The notes beneath the pieces were generated by a model that worked only from the letters and a program-made list of their open reading frames with translations, searched no databases and was not told the origin of the DNA. From the NCBI GenBank assembly GCA_949752735.1, contig OX457053.1, positions 6,639,135 to 6,703,134 on the forward strand: a stretch of DNA of 64,000 bases, written 5' to 3'. This DNA is from Lumbricus terrestris. Its lineage: Eukaryota > Annelida > Clitellata > Crassiclitellata > Lumbricidae. A program made the translations under genes and the position numbers. Positions within the stretch are counted from its first letter, which is position 1. Each line of letters begins with the position of its first letter. Of the stretch, positions 1-12,284 are shown in pieces.

Positions 1-130
1 CGGCCAAATATATATAATTATATATATATATATATCTAGGAAGCTAATGTATATAATTATATATATATATTATATCTCTAGGGTTGCTAATATGCATATA
101 TATATATATAATATTAGATGCATGTACAAT
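1..130. repeat. TA-rich degenerate tandem repeat
   Basis: Nearly all T and A, with a loosely repeated block in which runs of TA alternate with short CTAG-containing spacers and the word GCTAATGTATA. No coding signal. Confidence 0.7.
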
Positions 131-365
131 TGTACATAAATATAACCGAGGGTGGCTAATGTTCCGTATTTCCGAGGCATTAAACCGCCGCGCCCTTGGT
201 CCCCCCCTGTGAGCGCACGAGTATATACGCGAGGATTAGTCGTCGGCGCGGACGTCGTTGACGGACCGGTAGTGACGTCGATATGCGGCCGTGAGAACGG
301 CATGTCGAGGCAGGGGACTCAGCGGGGTTTAAGCAATGACAGTTTGTCAAACGATGCCGGGTGTT
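131..365. other. GC-richer unique stretch, nothing recognised
   Basis: A non-repetitive, relatively CpG-rich stretch. A short open frame crosses it (152-367) but shows no domain, no splice context and no bias, so no gene is called. Confidence 0.3.
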
Positions 366-474
366 AAGCGGGGTATAGACGACGAGACCCCTATAGGGAC
401 AGGCCGACGGACTTAACGGGTGATATTAGAAGATGTTGCATACCGTTGTTGGTCGATTTCGTATTATAGAGGTC
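366..474 (+). repeat. dispersed repeat, copy 1 (partner at 6748-6860)
   Basis: Shares with 6748-6860 a colinear set of blocks: AAGCGGGGTATA, GACGACGAGA, AGGGACAGGCCGACGGACTT, GGGTGATATTAGAAGATG and ATTATAGAGGTC. Both copies are in direct orientation. Family unknown, probably an old interspersed repeat. Confidence 0.75.
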
Positions 475-534
475 GCTGCTGATGTAACGAAGAATACTGT
501 AATTGTACGATCCCCGCTTTTCTGTATAAGTGTT

Positions 535-590
535 GCGCGATAGCTATAGGGGCACCAGCTTATTCGCGAGCGTCGCCGACGCCGCGTGTC
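535..590 (-). repeat. LINE family A 3'-end fragment
   Basis: Contains GGGGCACCAGCTTATTCGCG followed by AGCGTCG, the reverse complement of the conserved family A 3' end seen at 11061-11110 and 62150-62190. Very short and decayed. Confidence 0.55.
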
Positions 591-677
591 AGAGGTTTTT
601 CTGTGGATGTCTATACTCTATAGGGAAGCAACGGGTCGCGTTGCAAGACAGACCAGATAGTGTAGGGAGAGCAGTTG

Positions 678-1112
678 GAGGGGGAGGAGGAGGAGGAGGA
701 GGAGGAGGAGGAGGAGGAGGAGGAGGAAGAGGAGGAGGAGGAGGAGGAGAAAGAAGAAGATGTGGTGGAGGAAGAGGAGGAGAAGGAGGAGGGACAGAAG
801 AAGAAGAAGAGGTGGTGGTGGTGGTGGTGGTGGTGGTGGTGGTGGTGGTGGTGGTGGTGGTGGTGGTGGTGGTGGTGGTGGTGGTAGAGGAGGAGGAGGA
901 GAAGGAGGAGAAAGAAGAGGAAGAGGTGGTGAAGGAAGAGGCGGAGAAGGAGGAGAGACAGAAGAAGAAGAAGAGGTGGTGGCGGTGGTGGTGGTGGTGG
1001 TGGTGGTGGTGGTGGTGGTGGTGGTGGTGGTGGTGGCGGTAGAGGAGGAGAAGAAGGAGGAGGAGGAGGAGGAGGAGGAGGAGGAGGAGGAGAAAGAAGA
1101 TATGGTGGTGGA
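678..1112. repeat. compound (GGA)n/(GGT)n microsatellite
   Basis: Alternating pure tracts of GGA and GGT with AGA interruptions over about 430 bp, purine-rich on the top strand. The long reading frames here (poly-Gly, poly-Trp, poly-His, poly-Ser) are by-products of the trinucleotide repeat and are not called as genes. Confidence 0.95.
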
Positions 1113-1425
1113 AGAGGAGGACATTATTGCGGTTGCTTTGCATTCTTGTTGTTGTTGTTTTCTTCAGTTTTTCCTTAATTTCAGTCGACGCGTGAGATTA
1201 ATGTTGCGACTTTTATCCGCGAGCGAGAGGTCGACCATACTTACTTTTTTCCAGTTAACAGTCCGCGTGATTGCCATTCCAACTGGTCGAACCATGCATG
1301 CTTCGTTCTTTTTGCCCAGCAACATTAGAGCTCTGCATAAATTCAGCTCGGCTCTCGGCTGCGCGACAGTCTCGATAGTGCATCACAGATAAAATAAGTC
1401 GATAGCTGGAGAATAGAGAGGATCG
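1113..1425. other. no gene recognised
   Basis: Unique sequence between a microsatellite and a LINE end. No domain, tRNA or repeat was recognised in it. Confidence 0.3.
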
Positions 1426-1625
1426 TAAACGAATCGTAAACGTAGTCTAGAAAATTCCAAAGAGAGACTTGAATGCCACGTGCAGGGCACCAGCTTATTC
1501 ACGAGCGCTGCGTTGAGTCGTAAGGGTGGTCAAAGTAGGTCCAAAGTAGGTCCGAGTCTGGTTGCCAGAGGAGCAGAGGGGAGCGAAGCGGCTACTAAGG
1601 AGGGTGTCGTCTGGGTCGCGTCTGT
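1426..1625 (-). mobile_element. LINE family A 3' end, truncated
   Basis: Reverse orientation. It begins with the TCGTAAACG tail (twice), then GGGCACCAGCTTATTCACGA, GCGCTGCGTTGAGTC and a stretch ending GGTGTCGTCTGGGTCG. The last part is the complement of the AGACGACACC block that precedes the tail in the copies at 10960 and 62050. No coding part survives. Confidence 0.7.
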
Positions 1626-1850
1626 TAGTCAGTCTGCGTGTCTGTCTGTCAGTCGAAAGCTTTGTCCGCATGTCTGTCTTTCAGTGTGCTTGTCAGTCTG
1701 TATGTTGCCTATCTGTATGTCTGTCTGCTTGTCTGTCTGTCTGCCTGTCTGTCTGTTTGTCTCTGCCTGTCTGGCTTGGCGCAAATCTGTCCGTGCATGT
1801 GCCCATCTGTTCCTGTGTCTGTCTCTTTGTCTTCTTCTCTCACTCTTCTC
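1626..1850. repeat. degenerate (TCTG)n microsatellite
   Basis: Long run of TGTC/TCTG units with substitutions. Cys/Ser/Val-rich open frames in all phases are artefacts of the repeat. Confidence 0.9.
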
Positions 1851-2079
1851 ACACTGACTGCTATCCTGTTTACGACTGGATGGACAATAATATTCATTCT
1901 ACATATCAAAAAGCAGAAACGTCACCTGCACTAAGGGCTTCTCCATGAGCGTCATTGGCCGAAACGTGTTTGTATCCTGCATCGAAAAGAAAGTATTAAG
2001 TTGTGTACCGCTCGCACTGCAGACCGGGTATGTAGCCATTAAAGAGACTTAAAGGTTGGGCTTATTGGGTCAATCCAAT

Positions 2080-2400
2080 TGCCGTGTGACGGTTTCAGTG
2101 GTGGTGGGGGGTGGGCGGACGGGATGGTGGACGGTGGTTTTTTAAGGGTTTTATGGGTTGGGAGGATGAGTTCATCATTTGGGTGAGAGGGGGAGAAAAA
2201 TTTGGGTGAGAGGGAGGATGGGTCCATGGTGGTAGATTTTGGGTGAGAGGGAGGATGGGTTGTTGAGTGGGTGGGTAGGGTTGGAGAGATGGTAGAAGGA
2301 CGAGTTTGGAATCATCGTGAGAGGGAGGATGGGGTTTTGGGGGTGGAGTTTTATGGGCGGTGGGGGTGGGCTTGAGAATGTGGTCCACTTTCGATTCTGC
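2080..2400. repeat. G-rich degenerate minisatellite
   Basis: Irregular repetition of GGGTGAGAGGGAGGATGGG-like units with long purine bias on the top strand. Pro/His/Ser-rich frames on the opposite strand are not genes. Confidence 0.75.
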
Positions 2401-2879
2401 ATGCAGTATTAATGAGAGGCAGAATCTTTATTGACAATCTGATTCGTGACAGACGATAAACTGCTCTTAGCGAGCGGACGAGATCGACTCAAGCACCTAG
2501 CATTGAGCATTGGTGCATTGAGCATTGAGATCACGGTCCTAAATTTACTGTCTGCTAAATATAGATACTATACTGTGCCTAAAGTGACGCGTCTGGTGTC
2601 AATACACTTGTTGTTGTTGCCATTGTGTTGACTGCCAAAGATTGATTAGGCTACTTCAGATGTCGGTAATAATGTCTGGTGGAACTAGAGGCTGACCGAG
2701 CTGCGTTATTAGACTGTTTATTGGTTCGTGTGGCCAACTATACTATAGACGCTGGTCTAAGGTGCTAAAACACGCGCGGCTGGAGCTGACGAGTGCGAAT
2801 TGGTACTTGCTAATATTCAGTGCTCAGTATTTGATGTTTAAGGCTCGATATTATACAATGTATGGTCGACGATGGTCGT

Positions 2880-3127
2880 CTCTTCTGATATTCTTCCTTC
2901 CAATTCCCGGTCCAGACGGCACCCGCCTTGGTAGCGGAACAGGAGCTTAGTAGCTCCTGTTCCGCCCCCTTCTGATCCCATGGCGATCCGGACCTCCTTT
3001 GAAGCAGGTCCACTATTACGGACAACCCTATATTGATTCAACGCGGCGCTTGTGAGTAAGCTGGTGCTCCGCGGTTGGCTTTCGAGTGTCGCTTTGGAAG
3101 TTTTGGAGATAAAGTTTACGATTATAA
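2880..3127 (+). mobile_element. LINE family A 3' end, 5'-truncated
   Basis: Forward copy: CAATTCCCGGTCCAGACGGC, ACCCGCCTT, CGGACAACCCT, TTGATTCAACGCGGCGCTTG and GTTTACGATTATAACG. It is colinear with 61995-62250 and 10950-11157. Inside, an 18-bp inverted repeat around AGGAGCTTAGTAGCTCCT is private to this copy. Confidence 0.75.
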
Positions 3128-3265
3128 CGTTCAATGTTTGTTGTTAAATATAATTATAACAGAAGTGAACAATGTTCTAATTGCATATTTTTCACGCTCT
3201 TCTATTAATGTTTCATATGCTTTCCGCTGGATATGCTAGCTAGCCTACTCACTGCTCATTGCTCA

Positions 3266-3425
3266 CTCTCTTCTTCTTCTTCTTCTTCTTCTTCTTTCCC
3301 TTCTTCTTCTTCTTCTTCTTCTTCTTCTTCTTCTTCTTCTTCTTCTCCACCTCATCCTCAACATCCTCTTCCTCTCCTCCTCATCTCCCTTCTCCACCTC
3401 CTCCTCCTCCTCTTTCTCCGCTCAT
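3266..3425. repeat. (TTC)n and pyrimidine-rich tract
   Basis: About 80 bp of almost pure TTC followed by CTC/CCT-rich polypyrimidine sequence. Poly-Ser and poly-Phe frames are artefacts. Confidence 0.95.
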
Positions 3426-4061
3426 TATCCTTGACATAGCTCCAGGTTCGTTCGCCTCCACATTCTCCATATTCTATTCTTTCACCATCTCTTTCATTCT
3501 CTTCCGCATTTTCGTATCCATTTCCATCATATCCATTTCAATGTAGATGCTGTTCCCTAATTGTCTTCTTCTATCTCATCGTTATCTCTTTATCCTCATC
3601 CATCTCTATGGTGTATATATAATTATATAATATCTATGGTCTGGTCGCTCATCCACCGCTTTGTCCATCTCTTCAGCCGATGTCAGCCGATTAGGTTTCT
3701 CGTGTCCTATATCGTCTGCCCCATTAGTTCTCTTTTCCCTTCATCAACTGACTAATGTGCTGCCGTAGTTTGCTGTATGTTGCATGATTTCGTATCATAT
3801 ATAATTGAATGTATTATGTAGGCCTACATGTACGCGTAATTATAGCATGGTATAAGGTCGAAGATGATTGCTGTGAGGATTAAAATAAATGATACAAATG
3901 ATATAATTACAGTGGGCTATCATTGCAGACTATAATAATGTGGTTAATGTCTCATTTGTGTTGAAAGCAGCGCCGGGCCATAATAATTGGACCAATGCTA
4001 AATTTAAGATTTCTCTCCACGATCCACTGTCCAGACAAGTCAGATGCACTTTTGACAATGT
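3426..4061. other. no gene recognised
   Basis: AT-rich unique sequence with one TAGGCCTA palindrome at 3819. No conserved frame or element boundary was found. Confidence 0.3.
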
Positions 4062-4177
4062 TTCATAAATCTCTCAAGTCTTTTTTCTTTCGCCGTGGCT
4101 GGGCTGGGGGCGCCTCTGAGTAGTTTTCTTGAAGCTCGCGGGTGCTATATAAATCCATAGAATCAATGAATGAATGT
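4062..4177 (+). mobile_element. LINE family B 3' end
   Basis: Carries the family B terminal string: CTCAAGTCTTTTTTCTTTCG, GTGGCTGGGCTGG, GCGCCTCTGAGTAGTTTTCT, TGAAGC and TGCTATATAAATCCATAGAA, then (GAAT)n. The same string recurs at 53440, 55021 and, inverted, at 44585, 51455, 57123 and 63281. Confidence 0.75.
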
Positions 4178-4468
4178 AAACTGCGCTGTTTGTGTAAGAA
4201 AATGCCTTATAGTGTTTAGGCTCTGTTGTGGGGAGTTGCTGATATATTGGTCTGCATGTCAGACCGAGAATTGCAAAACGCACAGATCTATTGGCTGCAT
4301 ACTCTGTATAGTGAAAAGAACTTTTTCATCAGAATTATTTTATAGGCCTACGTATAGGCTACTAAATATTAATTTGTTTACCTACTTTTAATTGTAATTC
4401 TCCGTTTATTTTGCACCAGATGGTGGTTTTGTCAACTGGTTTTAATAAAGAATATTATTACTTAATGA

Positions 4469-4760
4469 GGGTGCTCGATAGTACAGGGGTTAGCGCGTTG
4501 GACTGTCGACTTAGAGGTCGGGGGGTTAAATTCCCCACCGGGGCAGAAATTTGTGTTTGATTTCTGTTCCACATGCACCCCCTAGAAGATTCAGCTATGA
4601 TGAGTACACTGACCTCACGGTCAGTGGTTAATGAGACGGTGAGAGAGAGAGAATTGGCCACCACCCTCATATGCCGAGGCCTTGAAGATGAAGTCGATAA
4701 CACTTCATCCCCATTGGCGAACCTCCGGGCTAGCTAGAGCATAGAAGGGATCCCATTGTT
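4469..4760 (+). mobile_element. tRNA-derived SINE
   Basis: The first about 76 bases resemble a tRNA. There is an A-box-like ATAGTACAGGGGTTAGC at about 4478 and a B-box-like GGGTTAAATTCCCC at about 4525. The anticodon stem does not pair well, so this is a SINE head and not a working tRNA gene. A unique body follows, including CCACCCTCATATGCCGAGGC. Confidence 0.6.
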
Positions 4761-4799
4761 TTAATTTTTATTATTATTATTACTTAAATTTACTCATGT

Positions 4800-4892
4800 T
4801 AGGGTTCTTAAAGGATACCTATATAAGTCCATTGAATGAATGAATGAATGAATGAATGAATGAATGAATGAATGAATGAATGAATGAATGAG
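4800..4892 (+). repeat. LINE family B tail with (TGAA)n microsatellite
   Basis: GTTCTTAAAGGATACCTATA and TAAGTCCATT lead straight into about fifteen TGAA units. The junction suggests that the tetranucleotide array grew from the LINE tail. Confidence 0.7.
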
Positions 4893-5237
4893 TGAATTAC
4901 GCTACATATCAGTTATTTCACTCATGTAGGCTAAGCCTAATGGCAGACGTGTTAAACGACTTGCAAATTTAACTTCGTTATAGACCAACAATTTGCGTAT
5001 ACGAAAGTCTATAGGATGCAGTTGGTCACATTTCTCTTAAGCTCTGTTGAATTCAATTGTTTTCGTTCCCAGTACGTGTAACTGTCTGTGACGATATTTT
5101 GACACGAAGAACTTATTCTGCTATTGTTTTGTTGACAAGACTTTCCAAACACGAGTATTTTCCACACGCAAGCAACTCAAAATGTTTGCAAAATATTATT
5201 ATTTGCTAGAAATTGACGCCCGTGGTGCAGAAAGAAA
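4893..5237. other. no gene recognised
   Basis: AT-rich unique sequence without a supported feature. Confidence 0.3.
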
Positions 5238-5830
<593 letters not shown>

Positions 5831-5841
5831 GGAGCTGTTAG

Positions 5842-6520
<679 letters not shown>

Positions 6521-6747
6521 ACGGCTTTCTTACCATTTTACGCCTAATTTCATGTTTTTTTCATTATGTGCTAGTGGATGCGTTCTATTATTTTTTTACA
6601 TTTTTCATTTCGGGGGTGTTTTCATGGTTTTATTTCATGTTTTTTTTTTCATTATAGCCAAGTAAATTTATTATATTATTTTTTACATTTTTCATTTGGG
6701 GGGGGGGGCGGGGTGTGTTCAAACACCCAAAACAACCACCCTTAGCC
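6521..6747. repeat. T-rich remnant of an interspersed element
   Basis: Continues the GGGGTGTTTC-type element that starts in the duplicated segment. Blocks of TTTTTACATTTTTCATTT and GGGGGTG occur twice, and it ends with a G-rich tract and AACACCCAAAACAACCACCC. Class uncertain. Confidence 0.4.
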
Positions 6748-6860
6748 AAGCGGGGTATAGTCTCCGTATAGACGACGAGAGCCCTAGGGACAGGCCGACG
6801 GACTTAGCGGGTGATATTAGAAGATGCTGCCGTTGTCGCCGATTTCCTATTATAGAGGTC
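6748..6860 (+). repeat. dispersed repeat, copy 2 (partner at 366-474)
   Basis: Same blocks in the same order as 366-474, with a small insertion near the start. Confidence 0.75.
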
Positions 6861-7164
6861 ATGATATAATTATTCAGAGACAATCGTGGATAGGAAAGAG
6901 TAATTGCACCATTAAAAGTAAGGCGTCGACAGAGTGCAGTACACGACGGTACAGTCAATAGAACAGGAAAGAGACGATGCATGGCATATTGAAATGCGTG
7001 GGTTGTATACGCCCAACTGCATCGATAAACGTTTATAGCAACAACACTTCGTAGCGTTTAGCTGGTTACAGTATTGCAAAGACATTTTATGTGCATGTAG
7101 GCCTACAATTTGATGTGATTATGGATGAATGCATCGAGGTTACATGCAGTGTATGTAGGCCTAC
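6861..7164. other. no gene recognised
   Basis: Unique AT-rich DNA with two copies of the TAGGCCTA palindrome, each followed by CAATTTGATG, at 7098 and 7156. Confidence 0.3.
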
Positions 7165-7169
7165 AATTT

Positions 7170-7342
7170 GATGCAGTGTTTTAATTGCAGTGTTTTGATT
7201 ACAGTGTTTTGATTGCAGTGTTTTGTATATCAATGCCCTAAAAGAAGTTGTCTGCTGTCACAACTTCTTTAAGGGCATTGATATACAAAACACTGCAATC
7301 AAAACACTGCAATCAAAGTGATGCAATCAAAACACTGCAATC
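7170..7342. repeat. long inverted repeat (hairpin) built on 14-bp units
   Basis: Arms 7170-7250 and 7261-7342 are near-perfect complements around a 10-nt loop. The inner part, from the loop to TTGATATACAAAACACTGCA, has a single mismatch. Outward, both arms are made of AAAACACTGCAATC-type units, and the 3' arm continues as a tandem array to about 7470. Confidence 0.85.
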
Positions 7343-7590
7343 AAAACACTGCAATCAAGACACTGCAATCAATACATTGCGATCAAAACACTGCGATCAA
7401 AACATTGCATTCAAAGTATTAGGCCTACTATCACAACACTGCAATCCAAACATCGCAAACAAAACACGGTGTTAGTTACGAGTGCACATGATAAACGTTG
7501 CCTACATGTATGTGGGTTGGACATCAACTTTGATAGAGGCAAACAAAAACAGGATTCAACGGAGCTTTGTAAGGCAGACTATCTATGACC

Positions 7591-7780
7591 AGAGGCGGCG
7601 ACCGGTTTTGACAGGTTGGGGGGGGGGGGGCTTTTGAACTGGGTCAAAATTTATTCGCGCGTCATCGCGAGCTATTTTGTTTTATTCTTTTTTTAGAGTT
7701 GAAGGTTGCTCATCCCGCTCGCCCCTCCCATCGGGGGTTGGGGGGGGGGGCTCCCCTGGGTGTCGCGGTCGTACTCGAAT
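7591..7780. mobile_element. probable truncated hAT-like remnant
   Basis: Begins CAGAGGCGGCGACCGG, similar to the left ends of hAT-like elements elsewhere in the window, and has two G-runs. No matching right end or target duplication was found. Confidence 0.3.
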
Positions 7781-8306
7781 GACATGAGGAGCACATCAGC
7801 GTATTCAGAGGAACGGAGAATGGGAGAATGGAAGAAGCAGAAATAATAGCGATGGAAGATGGAATATAATGTAAATTTATGGTAATTTCTGTAGCGCCCC
7901 TCTAGCCATGGCCAATCAGCAGCGCTCCCTGTTCGAGAACCCCGTGAGAAAAATAATTATAATTATAGGTTTTAAGAGGACAACTACCCAGAAAGAAAAG
8001 CGCCACGAAGAAAATTGTGGAAGGAATTCCATAAGGAGGGTCGAATGATTGTAAAGGATCGAGTTTGAGCAATAGTGCTCCTAGATTGTGTGACAAACAA
8101 GTTTAGGCCTACCAGAGAACGGAGAGGTCGATGAGAAGAAGCAGAAAGAGGTTAACGAATAAGATATCTTACTTATTGGGGAGGGGACGAGGTGGTGTAG
8201 GGGTATGCTTGGTGCCCTGCGTCTGAAGACGGTTAGTCCATGTGAGTCACCCTCGCGTATAAGTTAATCTGAAATGCTTCCTCCTCTTAAGAGCTGTGAC
8301 GTCCAC
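7781..8306. other. no gene; possible family B tail fragment
   Basis: Near 7884, TTCTGTAGCGCCCCTC resembles an inverted family B tail. Otherwise nothing is recognised. Confidence 0.3.
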
Positions 8307-8419
8307 CATAGGCGCAATCACGTCCTAAAAGTTGGCGGGGCCATAATAATAAATCTAGGGGACCACTCAAAAGTTGGGGGGACGCGTCCCGTGGGTCCCA
8401 TAGGGTGGTTGCGCCTATG
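8307..8419. mobile_element. hAT-like MITE, 113 bp
   Basis: Terminal inverted repeats CATAGGCGCAATCAC and GTGGTTGCGCCTATG are flanked by the perfect 8-bp duplication ACGTCCAC (8299-8306 and 8420-8427). An 8-bp duplication is diagnostic of the hAT superfamily. Interior non-coding. Confidence 0.9.
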
Positions 8420-8906
8420 ACGTCCACTGAAGCAGACATAGAACTCCAAAGACTCGACGACAAAGCAGATCTGAGAATACAACACATCACAGATGCAACT
8501 GATGTTTAGCGGAAGGAAGAGGACAGGGAAGATAATATACAGGAATTGATTTCGATTTTAGAAAAATATATGTCGATCAATGAATCATTGTTTCGTTCTG
8601 CATCTTTTGTTGTTGGCGTTCGAATGTAATAATATGGAAACTTTGAACTAGAAACTATAAACAAACCCTAATGATACTAATTAGTAATTGTAGCAGCAAC
8701 AGTAGTATAAACAGCAGTAGCAATATAGTCGTAGTAGACTTAGATTAGCATTTAGCAGCAATAGTAGTAGTATATAGCAGTAGTAGTAGTATCTATGACG
8801 ATTATAATATTATTATTAATAATATTAATAATGTAACAGGGATTAGAACCACCTCGGGTAAACATGATAATTGCAAAAATGGGAGCATAATAGCTATGGT
8901 ATAGAT
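8420..8906. other. AT-rich DNA with AGT/AAT microsatellite
   Basis: AGCAGTAGTAGT- and ATTATTAAT-rich sequence around 8690-8835. No gene. Confidence 0.4.
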
Positions 8907-9255
8907 CAGTGGTTCCCAACCTTTTTTGACTGTCGGGCCACTTTTTCTAAGTTGGAAGACACGAGGGCCACTTTTTCTTAGCTGAAGGACATTAGGGGGC
9001 CACAAGGGCACAAGGCTAAAATTTAATTAACTAAAGGCATATAAAATTGTTATAATTGAATCAAAATAGAATGTTTGATGCGATTTATTAACGTCCAAAT
9101 AAAATAATTTGTAATAGAAAAGAATTATATATTCTATAATGTCCAAATTGTCAATTTTTACAGACATTTTTCTTAATTCATTGAGGTGCTGCGGGCCACT
9201 CTTGTAGGCCCGGCGGGCCACTTTTGGCCCGCGGGCCACGGGTTGGGAACCGCTG
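8907..9255. mobile_element. hAT non-autonomous element, 349 bp
   Basis: TIRs CAGTGGTTCCCAACC and GGTTGGGAACCGCTG match the widespread CAGTGGTTCTCAACC type of animal hAT elements. The perfect duplication GTATAGAT lies at 8899-8906 and 9256-9263. Subterminal GGGCCACTTTTTCT-like blocks are repeated. No transposase. Confidence 0.95.
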
Positions 9256-9319
9256 GTATAGATGTATATAATATATATACACACGGCAACAGAAACGAGA
9301 TGAACACTGCAGAGTGCAG

Positions 9320-9475
9320 ACACGTATCTATGTGAAGCAGTGAAGGAGAGAAGAATGAGGAACAAATATGTGGGAAAAAGAGTGGAGGAGAAAGAAGAGG
9401 TGGAGAAGCAGGAGGATGAGGAGAAGAAGGACGAGGAGGAGGAGGAAGAAGATGATGATGGAACTGAAGAAGCCT
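9320..9475. repeat. purine-rich (GAG/GAA)n tract
   Basis: Degenerate GAGGA/AGAAG repeats. Poly-Ser and poly-Pro frames on the opposite strand are artefacts. Confidence 0.85.
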
Positions 9476-9809
9476 TAAAAACTGTCTGCATGCACTCATT
9501 CACTTACACATAAACTTGTCTCTTAACTATAGCAACGAATTCTTCGTTCGTGTTTCAAGGCTCTGGATGTGAATCGTCGTTCGTTGGGGGGGACTGGTGA
9601 CGTAGTTCCGGTCGCTAGAGCCAATCAGGAAAGCGGTAAATCGGATTAGAATCGGCTGCGGAAAAGCGCTCGTTTCGCATGCAAATGAGGCGGGCACTTA
9701 CCGCTTACGTCAGTGAAGTGACGCTCAGGATGTGTGCCCCGTTGCTTCTGCCCTACTGCTTGGCAGGGCTCTTGTATCCTTGCACCTTTCCTGTTTATTA
9801 CTGCATTGT
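9476..9809. other. no gene recognised
   Basis: Unique sequence containing TCCGGTCGCTAGAGCCAATC. No supported feature. Confidence 0.3.
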
Positions 9810-10230
9810 ATCACTGTTTCTTCTTCTTCTTCCGCTTCCTTCTCCTCCTTTTCTTCCTCCTCCTTTTTCTTTTGTTTCGCCTACTTCTCCTCTTCCTCTT
9901 CTACTTCTTTTCCTCCTTCCCTTGCGCTTTTCTTCTTCTTCCTCTTACTTTTTTTAAATTCCTCTTCCTCCTCTTCCTCCTCTTCCTCATTCTCCTCTTC
10001 CTCTTGCTCCTCCTCCTCTCTGTATGTTTGTCTGTCTGACCTGTCTTTTCATCATTCTAGCTTTTATCCACCTCCTCTTACTCTCCTCCTCCTCTTCCTC
10101 CTTCTCCTCTTCCTCCTCCTCATCTTCCTCTTCCTTCTCCTCTTCCTCCTCTTTCTCTTCCACCTCCTCTTTCTCCTCTTTTGTTTTTATATCACATTCT
10201 TTTATTCTTTTCTTCTTCTTTTCCACTGCA
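9810..10230. repeat. polypyrimidine (TTC/CTC)n tract
   Basis: About 420 bp of T and C on the top strand in TTC, TCC and CTCCTC units. It gives long Ser/Leu/Phe frames in every phase, none of them a gene. Confidence 0.95.
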
Positions 10231-10699
10231 GCCAAAGATGTGTTCACTTGCATTACGAAGAAGATGAAGAGCAATAAGTGTGAAGTCTTAGCGACTCCAT
10301 TTTCCTAGCCTCGGCTTATGCGGACTGGTCACCGGTCCTCTCCCTCTATCTCTGCTCATTCCACCTAGAGCGTAGCCTACGCTTGTAGGCCCTACGTCTC
10401 TCCCTCTATAACCGTCTTCTCCAGACCGTCAGTTTGTTAGAGAGACCGAACATAAATAGGCTTATTATAGTCATTTTTGAGGACGGAAGAACGGATAAAT
10501 TATAGTGAGGCTAATGTGGTCGTTTGTCAAGCAAACGAGGCCGACTTCTCACAAATCATCAGCATGATCAGCAACGTTAACACCAACCACATCGTCGGCT
10601 CATGCATTGCACCAGACATTTAGGCGACGTTACTTGTGAATAAATGATAGATATGCCGAGTAAACGAGTCGTTTGTCAAATCCAGGTTCGTCTCAATGT
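10231..10699. other. no gene recognised
   Basis: Unique sequence between the polypyrimidine tract and a LINE end, without a recognised coding or repeat feature. Confidence 0.3.
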
Positions 10700-11157
10700 C
10701 CGTCTAAGTCTCGCTATGTCTCATCGCCTGTTTTCAATTTTACAAGATTCCTTCGTTTCTTGTGCGCTGTGCACTGTGGGGATTCGGCTGTTGCCTTGGA
10801 GTCGAGATTTTCAGTTCCTCCTCCATCATTACTAATCACACACCATCACCTTCCTCAGGTTCCTCTATCCATCACACCACGGACTTTTCACTCGAAACTA
10901 AAAACACTGCTTTTCAAGAACTCTTACCCTGTTTCATCTGATCCTCCACCCTCCTATTCCCGGCTCAGACGACACCCACCTTAGTAGCTGTTCTACCCCT
11001 CTGATCCTACAGTACCTCGACCCGGACCATGCACCATGGACTAACTCTTACGGACAACCCTTTTGACTCAACGCAGCGCTTGTGAAAAAGCCGGTGCCCC
11101 GCGCTTGGCTTTCGAGTGGCGCTTTAGAAATTAGGAGATTACGGTTACGATTACGAT
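10700..11157 (+). mobile_element. LINE family A 3' end with C-terminal coding remnant
   Basis: The frame ends RTFHSKLKTLLFKNSYP, the C-terminal tail typical of reverse-transcriptase ORFs of L2/CR1-type non-LTR elements. It is followed by the family A untranslated end (GACGACACCC, CTCAACGCAGCGCTTG, AAAGCCGGTGCCCCGC) and the tail GGTTACGATTACGA. Related tails: 38853-39210 (LAFHSRLKS) and 62560-62660 (FHSKLKALLF). Confidence 0.8.
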
Positions 11158-11715
11158 TTGAAGATTCATCAGCGCCAAACTCATCAGGACATAAAGACAA
11201 CATGGAAATAATTGTAAAAAAATAACGGGAGAAGACTATGATACACGTGGAGTCTGGGTTTGGCAAATAAGACTTAACTGTGGGTTCTATTATATATAAG
11301 AGAGACTTCTGGTTGAAACCCCAACACCCAGGCTATTTCACCCTGCATACCGATATGAAGATGTACTGATCTTCATTAGTATGAACAGTCTTCTCGCCAT
11401 GAAGATACGAAGAAGCACCTACAGACGAATTAGGACCCTGATCTCACCAAGGAGATATGAAGATATACTAAGGTTCATATGCATGAAGACATTGAAGATT
11501 CATTTCGCCACCATGGAGATATGAAGATATACTAAAGGAGGTCATGTGCGAGAAGTGTCGTATATCGCCATGGAGATGTGACGATGTGCCAAGGATTCAT
11601 AATATTACGCATTTGAAAATTACATCTTGACCTAGAGATATATAAGAAAACGAATGACTTGTGTAGTTTCTATACTACTTTGTCCAAAATAATATCTTCA
11701 CGTCTATAGCAGCAG
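11158..11715. repeat. degenerate GAAGATAT-type repeats
   Basis: From about 11340 to 11620 the words ATGAAGAT, GGAGATATGAAGATATACTA and AAGGTTCAT recur at about 50-bp intervals, suggesting a decayed minisatellite. No gene. Confidence 0.4.
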
Positions 11716-11874
11716 CATGGGCGGAGTTTGGTTTCCGTTCTTGGAGGGGCTAAAGCCTTCTTGCGGGGGGGCTAAACCCGGGAAAAGATGCAATTTACAT
11801 GGTAAAAAATGAATCTGGGTCTTCTTGGGGGAGGGCTTAGCCCCCTCCCTAACCCCTGATAAACTCCGCCCATG
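11716..11874. mobile_element. hAT-like MITE, 159 bp
   Basis: TIRs CATGGGCGGAGTTT and AAACTCCGCCCATG are perfect complements. The duplication AGCAGCAG lies at 11708-11715 and 11875-11882. The interior has GGGGCTAAGCC and GGGCTTAGCCCC, as in other hAT-like elements here. Confidence 0.95.
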
Positions 11875-12284
11875 AGCAGCAGTGTCCAAAAAGGAGACTG
11901 ATAAGCAAAGACGCTATATATGAAAACGTATGCGAATTCAACTGCAACGACCAAAAAAATCAGGGACTTAATATGGAAGTCGCGATTCTGTTTCTGCCGC
12001 TGACGGTTGTCATCAACAGGAGGCGCTTTTCCAATTACCACATCACGTAATCTGCCAGATCTTTTTTTACCAAATCAATCTACATGTACAGATGCAAGAC
12101 AAACGGAAGATTGAGAAGAAGCCTTTGGACGAAAACGTTTGCGTGGCCTTCAATTTATTATTGGGGAGGATTTTCTTCCAATCTCCTTCATAACCTAGCT
12201 GCACGATATGCCACTACCTTCAGAGACCACATCACGTAACGTTATGGTTGTCAGGTCTGTTACTCAGCAGAAACAGTCGGCCAT
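11875..12284. other. no gene recognised
   Basis: The phrase CACATCACGTAA occurs at 12040 and 12230. Otherwise nothing is recognised. Confidence 0.3.

Noticed and set aside
589..1143. Long poly-His/Leu/Thr/Pro reading frames on both strands
   Set aside because: They lie wholly in GGA/GGT microsatellite and change composition with frame; no splice or domain context.
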